In this document: positions 1 through 7,583 of the stretch, piece by piece
Layout: every line of letters begins with the position of its first letter
Position numbering within the stretch: the first letter of the stretch is position 1
NCBI GenBank assembly: GCA_000969725.1
Contig: JXSR01S063480.1
Strand: one strand, 5' to 3'
Source: Ophiothrix spiculata
Lineage: Eukaryota > Echinodermata > Ophiuroidea > Amphilepidida > Ophiotrichidae
Length of the DNA: 23,207 nt
The notes under the pieces: generated by a model
The model's database searches: none
What the model saw: only the letters and a program-made list of their open reading frames with translations
Told to the model about the DNA's origin: nothing
Program-made: the position numbers and the translations under genes

Positions 1-54
1 ACTTATAATCACAGCACGATTTACTATGATATCATTGGCAGTCTCATGTATATC

Positions 55-490
55 AACCAGCCATATCAAAAGGTACCTTATGGGTCCCAAAATGAAAATT
101 GATTTTTGGGCTCATCTGAAAGCTGAAATTTTAGGCTTTAAAATGACACCTTGCTTTTGGTTATTGGATGTTCGGTTACAAAGTTACATCCAAATTGGTA
201 AAAGGCATTGGGCTGATTCGGAAAACTATAGTTTTTAGAAAATCAAGTCTAAAATTTTTGTAATGATTAAAACTTGAATGGAGAGAATTTTTATCTTGGT
301 TTTTAACACATTTTCTTATGTCTTTGATATTGGTACCTGATTAACATGATAGAATACACTTCAAAGATAATATTTCTGATGAAATTATGAATTCCACCTT
401 GGACGTGATTTTTGAATATGCTCAGCTTCAATGGCCCGTATCTTGTAATATACCATGCCAAACCTAAGGTACCTTTGATATGACGGGTCA
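55..490. mobile_element. Inverted-repeat element, family A (copy 1, without nested insertion)
   Basis: The left end (60-80, CCATATCAAAAGGTACCTTA) and the right end (465-490, TAAGGTACCTTTGATATGAC followed by GGGTCA) are inverted copies. The whole interior matches 13676-13997 plus 14720-14931, with shared words such as GGGTCCCAAAATGAAAATTG, TTTAAAATGACACCTTGC and CTTGGACGTGATTTTTGA. It therefore shows the pre-insertion state of the larger copy. It has no coding capacity, so it looks like a MITE-type non-autonomous DNA transposon. The left terminus is degraded and no clear target duplication is visible. Confidence 0.8.
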
Positions 491-929
491 TATATGACAT
501 TCAAGTCACTGTTAACCCCAAGGAAATTAAAAGGGAGACTTGGAATTCACCACCATTTTGTTGCTGCTCTTGGAGCAGGATTGTTGTACCTCCAAATATG
601 TTTGAAAATTGATCCAATAAAATGGCAGATCATGTAAATATTCATTCACCACATAGATGTGTGCATTTTGTTCACGCGCAAACTGTATTTGCATTCCCAA
701 CAGCATTTATTGAGACTTGATCTCTAGTGCTCAGCTTGGTATGCCGATAAGCTCACTAATCCATTTCAAAGGGTTTCCCAAGTATGGAATGCACAGCTGT
801 AAAATGCCGAAGGTACAATTTGTTGGGTTCCATGAGCAACAATCCAAGATGGCCGTCATCCGACTGGTTTACACAGCGGTCAAAATGGCGGCAAGCACTG
901 ATTCCTCCGTATAATATCCTTGGTTACAG
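491..929. other. Presumed MRPL3 intron, nothing recognised
   Basis: No exon with proper splice sites and no recognised repeat was found. The stretch with ATGGCCGTC and AAAATGGCGGCAAGC (about 848-897) may be an old repeat, but I cannot name it. Confidence 0.5.
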
Positions 930-1119
930 GAGTGGCAAAGCCTTCCAAGGTGTCATGAAGAGGTGGGGCTTCAAAGGTATGCCAGCTTCTCACGGACAGA
1001 CAAAGACGCACAGAAGGCCTGGAGCCATCGGGCAAGGAGGAACGCCCTCTAGAGTATGGAAAGGAAAGAAGATGCCTGGGAACATGGGCAATAGGTTAAG
1101 ATGGACTAGAGCACTTAAG
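930..1119 (+). CDS. MRPL3: MRPL3 (mitochondrial ribosomal protein uL3m), penultimate exon
   Basis: This exon encodes 63 residues of the conserved core of the large-subunit mitochondrial ribosomal protein uL3m, which helps build the peptidyl-transferase region of the mitoribosome. Visible uL3 signatures are [19 protein letters not shown] and [14 protein letters not shown]; the mitochondrial form is favoured by [18 protein letters not shown], which closely resembles animal MRPL3. The acceptor is TTACAG before base 930, which contributes one base of a split codon, and the donor is CTTAAG/GTAAGG after 1119 (phase 0). Upstream exons, with the mitochondrial targeting region, must lie left of the window; I found no convincing earlier exon in 1-929. 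A reading frame open from 784 into the intron is only an extension of this exon and is not its true boundary. Identity is seen in the residues; function is known from the family. Confidence 0.93.
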
Positions 1120-1339
1120 GTAAGGTGGCTCACTCTAAGATATATTGAATTTCCTTTTAAAATCAGTATTATGATTCTTTAGCCTATTGGTCAGTGTATA
1201 TAAAAATATAGGGTGCTGTTCGCATTTACAGTACATACAAGAGGGCTGTGCACTCTGGTTTACATTGTCAAATGAATGGTGGTGCTGACCCCAAGGGGGA
1301 TACGCCACTTTGGTCTGTACAGGGTTTGTGGCCCGGACC

Positions 1340-1560
1340 ATGGAACCCTAACCCATCTCTAAGGGTAATTTGTGAGAAAAAGTGCATCCATGTTTAGGGA
1401 TTTTGCTCCGAAAATAGGCTGATAGAGAATTTTCATGATTATTGGACCACTTTAGCAGTTTTTCTTGAAATGTGACCCATGTTTACTAGGGATTTTGGTG
1501 CTAAAAATTGGACCCATGTCTAGGGATCTTTTGTGAAAAATGAACCCATTTCGGCAGCAC
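1340..1560. repeat. Degenerate tandem repeat built on a CCCATGTxTAGGGATTTT word
   Basis: Related words recur: AACCCATCTCTAAGGGTAAT (1349-1368), then ATCCATGTTTAGGGATTTTG, GACCCATGTTTACTAGGGAT and GACCCATGTCTAGGGATC, each followed by a TGCT/TGTG-A-rich segment. The spacing is irregular, as expected for an old tandem or low-copy repeat. Confidence 0.55.
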
Positions 1561-1625
1561 GTCCCCATATATCTTATTATATCCCTCTCATTGCTGAATC
1601 ATTTTAAATGTAGTATTAGGTAATT

Positions 1626-1754
1626 AGGTATTCAAACACGATACAAAGTTGTTCATCAAATTTTAACAACTCTACATCCGATGCGTCTCGCACAATAAAA
1701 ATACACAGAATTGTTGATTTTTGATGAACAACTTTGTAGCATGCTTGAATACCT
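1626..1754. mobile_element. Short palindromic MITE-like element in the MRPL3 intron
   Basis: AGGTATTCAAACACGATACA at 1626 and onwards is repeated in inverted orientation up to 1754. Both arms contain ACAAAGTTGTTCATCAAA and the pairing extends for about 50 bases, leaving a loop of about 30 bases. It is non-coding. It could be a MITE or another foldback repeat; no target duplication is certain. Confidence 0.7.
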
Positions 1755-2356
1755 TTCAAAAATGATCTTATAGAATGAAATTAAATTTTAAATGTTTGCA
1801 GTTTAACAAAATCTGAAGCAAAATGCTACTTTTTGAATATTTGTTGCTTTGCCTGTTTCAAATGGTAGTCCAAGTTATAGGCATTGGGACTTTGTTTTTT
1901 ATATAATGTTTTTGACAGATTCTAGTCAATTTGAAGGTGCTGATTCCATATCCAGTGTTGCTAAAAATCTACCTTTGAGGGTTTTTTCAGGAAACGCCAA
2001 AATCAAAATGGCCACCATTACAGGGGGTAAATTTCAAAGTTGGTCAAATCTTGATCAAAACCATGCTAATATGTTCCTCTCATCACAAGGATGCAGAAAA
2101 AGTATGGTTTACCCATCTCCGATGTTCGGTTCTTGAGTTATAAAAAGGTCATTCAGGGGTCACGCGTTTAGCCCTATGGGAGTCAGAAATTTCCAGTCAT
2201 AAATATGAAAATAAAAAACAAAAATGCAGTGATTTTTGGTTAAGAAAATAAATGTGCGCCCGCATCATGAAACAATTAACTTGTTTCTTTTTTTTTTCTA
2301 GTAGCCTTATATCATACATATTTAGTTATTTACTCGATACCTTTTTATCTCCACAG

Positions 2357-2593
2357 GTGTGGCGAGTGAATACCAGACATAATATATTATACTTACAAGG
2401 TACAACAGCAGGCCATTCAAGCAGCTTAATCAAAATCAAAGACTCGATATTACCCGAGAAAAGACTCGCTGAAGCGCCCCCATTCCCAACATATTTCGCT
2501 GATGAAGGGGAGGAGCTTGATGAGGACTTGTACGCAGAAGATATACATAATTTTAATAATCCAAGTGTTGTTTATGAGCCTGATGAGGAATGA
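2357..2593 (+). CDS. MRPL3: MRPL3, final exon with stop codon
   Basis: This exon encodes the last 78 residues of MRPL3 and the TGA stop at 2591-2593. It starts after ATCTCCACAG in phase 0, matching the donor at 1119, so the joined reading is ...RALK-VWRVNTRHNILYL.... The segment corresponds to the animal MRPL3 C-terminus: VWRVNTRHNILYLQG, GHSSSLIKIKDS, then PPFPTYFADE and an acidic tail (EELDEDLYAED, ending EPDEE). A pyrimidine-rich tract with a run of T (about 2281-2300) lies upstream of the acceptor. The sequence from the last codons through the stop is tandemly duplicated just downstream (2576-2760). The first canonical AATAAA on this strand is at 3541-3546, about 950 bases after the stop, so the 3' UTR end is unclear. 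Confidence 0.94.
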   Translation: MWRVNTRHNILYLQGTTAGHSSSLIKIKDSILPEKRLAEAPPFPTYFADEGEELDEDLYAEDIHNFNNPSVVYEPDEE

Positions 2594-2760
2594 TGATATT
2601 TTACAAGATTGTACTGCCTTCTCTTATATTTGGGATATCTTCTGTGTAAACATGGTAGGTTATTAGGAGCCTGATGAGGAATGATGATATTTTACAAGAT
2701 TGTACGGTCTTCTCCTATGAATTGAGATATATCTTCTGTATAAACATGGTAGGTTTTTAG
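2576..2760 (+). repeat. Tandem duplication (91 + 94 bp) across the MRPL3 stop codon
   Basis: Unit 1 is 2576-2666 and unit 2 is 2667-2760. Both begin GAGCCTGATGAGGAATGATG and end with CATGGTAGGTT(A/T)TTAG. Unit 1 contains the real last codons and stop of MRPL3; unit 2 is the duplicate, now 3' UTR or flank, with about 10 differences. A third partial start (GAGCAAGACTGATGAA) follows at 2761. Confidence 0.88.
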
Positions 2761-2876
2761 GAGCAAGACTGATGAAATCATGAGCGATTGAATCGAGAAA
2801 TGTTTGTGGAGAACTCCTTGATTGTAAGTAAGGCCAAAAGTAAAAAATTGTTTGTTTGGCCATACATGCCTTATGA

Positions 2877-3091
2877 TACTTTGATCAACACTAAATAGGC
2901 GGGAATTATGAGGCTTTTCTTCATCCGCAAGTAAACATAATCCCACTGACACGCGCGCCATAGATACTGATGCGTGGGTCACAACGGGCGCTGCGTTTTC
3001 TGCAGTTATATGTTGTGTTCATCTACGCACACACATATCTGTATCAATTCATGATGTGAAGAGGCCCGCCTATTTGGTGTTGATCGAAGTA
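2877..3091. mobile_element. Inverted-repeat element (MITE-like, ~215 bp)
   Basis: The left terminus TACTTTGATCAACACTAAAT-AGGCGGG (2877-2903) is inverted at the right terminus, CCCGCCTATTTGGTGTTGAT-CGAAGTA (3065-3091). TA dinucleotides sit at both ends, compatible with a Tc1/mariner-type element, but this is not decisive. No coding capacity. Confidence 0.72.
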
Positions 3092-3136
3092 TATCAGAGG
3101 AAGGGTTGGGAAAAGGGTGTTTTTTATACTTTTTTT

Positions 3137-3396
3137 GTCGCTCATGGAGGGTGATTTATTGTACCTCCCGCATTTTATGGCTCTGCGTGCCACACTTCGA
3201 GAGTCTTCGCAACGGATAAGCAGGAAAATTGGCGTACTTTGATCAGAGCAAGTCGCAATACACGCTACTTGAACGCAGGCAGGATTTGGGCGTGAAACAA
3301 AATGCACACGCTGTATATGCGTCGCGCAATCTGCCTGGATATCGGGACTAGCTTTGAATATATCTGGAGGTACAATAACTCTGCTCCATGAGTGAC
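3137..3396. mobile_element. Inverted-repeat element (MITE-like, ~260 bp)
   Basis: GTCGCTCATGGAGGGTGATT followed by TATTGTACCTCC at the left is answered by GGAGGTACAATAACTCTGCT then CCATGAGTGAC at the right, an imperfect terminal inverted repeat of about 32 bp. The interior is GC-richer than its surroundings. The family is unknown. Confidence 0.68.
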
Positions 3397-3659
3397 ACAA
3401 CTCAAAAATGGAGAAAAGCCCAGGTATTTTTTTTTCAAAATGAACAATTTGGAAAAATATTTGACAACTTGAATTTTTTTCACTTGATTCATAATAAGGC
3501 TCCCTTGATTAGCCCAACTGTAACCAGAATATTGGAAATAAATAAAATAACAAGTGTTATTTAATATCATGTCTCTGGAAAAAGAAACGATTGGTTGTAA
3601 AAAGTCAAGTTTGCTTTTGTTGTCCAATGGTCTATGCTTGTATGATCAGTAATAATAAT

Positions 3660-3860
3660 TAAATGTTGTTCTTATAACGCACACAAGTCACCCAAAAGGA
3701 CCTCGGAGCATGTAAAAACAAAACAAAGGTATTGTGTAAGGGCTGGTGCCCTCGAAGTAACAGAAAGCTAAAAACTTTGAATTTGATGCAGAATTTGACT
3801 GGTAACCAGTGAAGTTCTTTGAGGATGGGAGTTATATGGTCATCACCTTGTTTAGGCTTT
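3660..3860 (-). pseudogene. CR1/L2-type LINE reverse-transcriptase C-terminal fragment
   Basis: The - strand frame reads DHITPILKELHWLPVKFCIK (then FKVFSF...). This matches the hallmark of CR1/L2-like non-LTR retrotransposons just past the polymerase domain (ITPxLxxLHWLPVxxRIxFK). Downstream residues drift out of frame, so this is a 5'-truncated, decayed copy. An 18-bp word, CCTTGTTTAGGCTTTCGC, occurs twice near its 5' side (3845-3900). Activity is impossible from this fragment. Confidence 0.75.
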
Positions 3861-3984
3861 CGCAAAAAATAAATATCCCCTTGTTTAGGCTTTCGCCAAG
3901 GAAACTCAACTTGGTACATGTACTTGGTACCAAGTAAGCTGAAGGAACCTTATCTTTAACAGGGTACCAAGATATTTTTTTAAT

Positions 3985-4140
3985 TCAGTTTTGAATGCGA
4001 AAAGAAGTACGGAACACCCGAAGAAAAACCTGCGGAAGGGAGCATGGACTGAAAACCAAATGCACATAAAGCGCCGGGTGTGGAAATCGAACCTGGGACC
4101 TCATCGGTGCAAGGCGAGGGAATTACTGCTGTGGCAACCC
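3985..4140 (-). mobile_element. tRNA-Ala-derived SINE
   Basis: On the - strand, GCCTTGCACCGATGAGGTCC followed by CAGGTTCGATTTCC resembles the anticodon arm (TGC), variable loop and T arm of tRNA-Ala. The B box is GGTTCGATTTC (complement of 4083-4093). A non-tRNA body follows (CCGGCGCTTTATGTGCATTT, then CAGTCCATGCTCCCTTCCGC). The A box half is poorly preserved. It is best read as a tRNA-derived SINE and not as a functional tRNA. Confidence 0.7.
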
Positions 4141-4994
4141 GCAATTTTTAAAAGTTGAAATTGGTTAAGCTGGTCAAAACTGATACCAGATGAGGCAGAA
4201 TTACAGAAATCAATGCAAGATTTAGGTTTTAGGTCAGTGAGACCAAGAGAGCAGAGGAATTGCACTATTTCTAATGTTCCTTTCATACTCGTGTAGTTTT
4301 ATAGCTTTGCCCCTGTGAGATGTTTATTTTTTGCAGAAATGTTCAGTTGTCATAGTGGTAAAGGAACATGCCACTGATATCATCAATAACAATAACATTT
4401 TGTTGCAATCAACAAAGTAAGTTAAAAAGTGTGAAATGAAACACATGGCAGAGCTTCAAAGCTACAAAACCATCAGCTAATCAATACAATTCCAACTTTA
4501 TATCATAACTTCATTTTAAAAATAATGTTTACAATATTCTGTGACTTAAGCGGATATCCGATAGTCAGAAAGTATTTAAATCTTGCTATAATATATCATT
4601 TGTTTCATTCAAATTGATAATCTAGAACAAGAGTTAAAGGGGCATTTGACAAAATTTTATTTGTGGATGATTTTCACTTCATATGTTAGGAAATAACAGT
4701 CAATGACCAGATATCGGTAAATTGTGATCAAACCTTCAGAAAAGTCCAACATTTGAATTTTGTGTTGTTTGTTGATCTTGGGTATGAGTATATTCTAAAA
4801 ACAAATTTGATGCTATATATCAAGAAAGAGCAAAAGGTGTGTTTGTAAAACATTTTTTCACATCATAGTCTGCAGACAAATCAAAAGAAAGTTTGCATTT
4901 GATCAGGGACAATCCACAAGTCCATTTTCTTCAATGGGGTATCAAAAAGTTGTCAAAGTTGATTGCTTTAATCATCTCACAAATATTTAATTAC
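4141..4994. other. Intergenic, nothing recognised
   Basis: AT-rich sequence between the convergent genes. No exon, tRNA or clear inverted repeat was found. A word GTTAAAGGGGCATTTGACA at about 4632 looks like a repeat boundary, but no partner end was located. Confidence 0.45.
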
Positions 4995-5002
4995 CCATAA
5001 AA

Positions 5003-5388
5003 CCTAGGGGGGCTACTGAGCTATGTTGGCGTACACATGTGTGAACAAATAAACATAAGGGGTCATTTTTCCCTGTCGTACAACAACACGGAAAAAGTGG
5101 TCATTTTTCCCTGTCCAACACAGAAAGCACTGTTAAAAAACACTGATATTCAACAAAAAGGGATGTTTTTTTCAAAACAAAGATACAACATTTCGACAAA
5201 AAAGGGTGTTTTTCAAAACCGGAAGAAAATCCAACTTTTAGGGGGTCAAATTTTTAATAAAATTGCACGAAAATCGTTGTTTAGGGGTATTTCTTCAAGG
5301 TAAGCATAAACTTTGTTTTGGGGGTATTTTGTAAACCTATGTTCATGCATGTGTACATCAATATACCCAAGTGGTCCCCCCCCCCGGT
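5003..5388. mobile_element. hAT-like MITE, family B copy 1, with 8-bp target duplication
   Basis: The termini are inverted: CCTAGGGGGGCTACTGAG... at the left and ...CAAGTGGTCCCCCCCC at the right, with GCGTACACATG/CATGTGTACAT just inside. The element is flanked by CCATAAAA at 4995-5002 and 5389-5396, an 8-bp direct duplication typical of hAT elements. The interior has repeated AAAAAGGGxTGTTTTT motifs. It is homologous in the same orientation to 17497-17861. Non-coding. Confidence 0.82.
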
Positions 5389-5396
5389 CCATAAAA

Positions 5397-6447
5397 TCCG
5401 TTGGTGATTTACTGATTGAAATGAAACACCATGTCTTAAATGAAACCTTGGAATAAATAGATGAGAAGGAATCACAACAAAGACTGATCAAAGCATCAAT
5501 CCATCTGCCGCTCTTTTAATTTCAATTGCTCGTCAAGAATCTGGAGTAGCAATTTAATGGATCATTTAATTATGGTTCGTATGTTTCCAGCGGATGTTCC
5601 ATTCACGGTACTTTCTTTGCTACGAAAATGGTACCCACTGTTTGGAAACCATCGGTACCATCCGCGCTTTTCCAACTAAGTTTTTACAAGATGTGTCCAA
5701 CTTTGATGCTCTATTTTATTAATGGGCAGCATTGGGCACTTATTAGAAATACGTATGTATAGGTAATAGCTTCGTACTAAACGAAGACCACAGCAAACAT
5801 TCCCCGGAGATTCCCGGAACATTACATAATATGTCATTGATTGATCAAAGATATCATTTGTCCTCCAGTCATTAAATTTGATATTTGAGAATCTGCTGAA
5901 CATCAAATAAACATGCTGTTAGGTTCACAGCAGTTTCTCATGTTAGTAAAGAGGCCCTCATGACATACCATGTGTTGGTATAATTGTTTGTGCGTAAATT
6001 ATTAGATAATATTCCAGTAAATAGCAACAAATGGAATATGATCAACCTACTCGAATTGATTGCTCATCGATAAACCTTCCTTTTCTTCAAATGAATAGCA
6101 AAGTGGATAATTGTATGACCGATTGAGATCATTGTGGTTCCTTCTCATCAACTTATTCCATGATGAAACCAAACAAAGAACATTTCAGGTATACAAAAAT
6201 ATTTATTATCAAACTATAAATACAAACCATTCAAATTTGAAATTGTGTAGACATTTTATATACTGCTACCAAGTGAAGTCAGATAGACCATACTTGTATG
6301 AGTAAAGTGGATTTTGGAGACCATGATTTATCTGGTTTCAAAGTGTCTGATTGACTCCAATTAGGGTGTATCTTTTTTTTTTTTTTGCACCAACAACCCA
6401 ATTTGACCAAATGAGGAGGGTGTGAGTGCACTTAGGGTAGGGGTTAT
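5397..6447. other. Intergenic, nothing recognised
   Basis: AT-rich sequence without exons or a recognised repeat. KpnI-like GGTACC words recur near 5629-5660 (TGGTACC, CGGTACC), but I cannot assign them. A long T run is at about 6371-6385. Confidence 0.45.
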
Positions 6448-6971
6448 TTAACCCTTTGAACCTGTATACCGGCATACATATACTGTATACCCCATGATAG
6501 GTTTATCGGCTAAATTTTAGGCATGTGTCAAGAACTTGATGTGCCTGTCTACCAGTATGGGTAGTGACAATTCACAATGCTTTCGTTTACATCAGAAGAC
6601 ATCAATGAATCTTTGAACCCATGATTGATATATTATTTTGATTTTATCTACATGAGAGAAGTAAATAATTCCTCTTTTTTTTTTTTAAATTTGATCACAA
6701 TTTCAACAAATGTGGCGTCGCCCATAGACTACAATGTAAATGTCGGTATGTTGGTGCCGTGGACATAGATAATAGTCTTGTTTGAATGCTGGTTATTGGA
6801 ACTATTCAGACTATTGTAAAATTAAAAAAATAAAGCAAAGGACCTCAAAATCAAAGCAAGGGACATCAAAATCAAAGTAAGTTTAAAGCGTATATAGTGA
6901 TTTTCAACTTTCGGGTTGGCCCAGGTAAGCGGTACGGTTACAGGTGGAATGGCCAGAGTTCGAAGGGTTAA
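6448..6971. mobile_element. piggyBac-like non-autonomous element
   Basis: It is bounded by TTAA at 6448-6451 and 6968-6971. The left end reads TTAACCCTTTGAACCTG and the right end CAGAGTTCGAAGGGTTAA, an inverted pair of about 14-17 bp. TTAA target duplication with CCCTTTG-type termini is the established signature of piggyBac elements. About 520 bp; no transposase frame. It lies between the two convergent genes. Confidence 0.82.
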
Positions 6972-7475
6972 TAATCTTTGATATTGCTTCTCTTGGTTGC
7001 TATAATAGACTTTCAATTTATGTTTAAACCGGGAACAGAGAGAATGGAAATTGTAACTCCCCGTTTGAAAAGTGTGCCGACCCCGGTGGGGTGATTAGCT
7101 ACAATAGTCAGCTGATTATTGTAGCAAATCCACCCTGCAAGCCTGTTGATGCCAATCTGATTGGCTAGCATAAATTAATACTGTGCGCTTATACACTGGT
7201 AACCTTTTGACCCAAGCGTGGACGATACCACTTTCATCTGTTGGCTGGGAATAAGAGTTTCACCACTCTGAGGTTTAAATAATTCATTGTCCTCAAGGTT
7301 ATAGTTTTTCCCATGCTGTAGAGACCTCTGATTGCTAAATATAGCTAAAAATATAGCTAAAATCATGCCTGCCCTTTCAACCAAGCGCTCCTAGAAACAT
7401 ACTTTTTTGTTTGTTCACAAACCAGATAAAGTTTGTCCTTTATAAAGTCATTCTGAGCAAATAATTTGTCACATA
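6972..7475. other. 3' flank / possible 3' UTR of the CAP-Gly gene
   Basis: This lies immediately downstream (on the - strand) of the stop at 7476-7478. I see no canonical AATAAA on the - strand close to the stop, so the cleavage site cannot be placed. A 14-bp-spaced direct repeat, AAATATAGCTAAAAATATAG, is at about 7336-7355. Nothing else is recognised. Confidence 0.4.
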
Positions 7476-7583
7476 TCATATAACTCTGATGAGGCGAGGG
7501 CTTTTGTCTTTGTCAAAGCGTACGGTGCCAGTCGTCAGTCTCTGTTCACGGATTAACTCGCTAATTCTCTTGTAACTTCCAGT
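7476..7583 (-). CDS. CAP-Gly gene terminal exon with stop
   Basis: Acceptor CTTTTCTTTCAG, phase 0 in, matching the donor at 8622. It encodes TGSYKRISELIREQRL then TTGTVRFDKDKSPRLIRVI and TGA (7476-7478). The TGTVRFD word resembles the start of a CAP-Gly strand, but the rest of a second domain is absent. No EEY/F-type C-terminus is present. Confidence 0.83.
   Translation of the reverse strand, partial: TGSYKRISELIREQRLTTGTVRFDKDKSPRLIRVI

Larger units (their letters stand above)
1120..2356 (+). other. MRPL3 last intron, repeat-rich
   Basis: The intron is GTAAGG...CACAG. It holds a degenerate tandem stretch (about 1340-1560), a palindromic element (1626-1754) and, at about 1990-2250, unrecognised sequence with the look of an interspersed repeat (ATGGCC, CATGCTAATATGTTCCTCTC). 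No additional exon is apparent. Confidence 0.8.

Noticed and set aside
784..929. Upstream extension of the MRPL3 reading frame with its own ATG
   Set aside because: The residues before 930 do not resemble MRPL3, and TTACAG at 924-929 is a fitting acceptor.
3044..3627. Overlapping - strand reading frames of ~120 codons
   Set aside because: They cover an inverted-repeat element and AT-rich flank; no domain, and content follows the palindrome.
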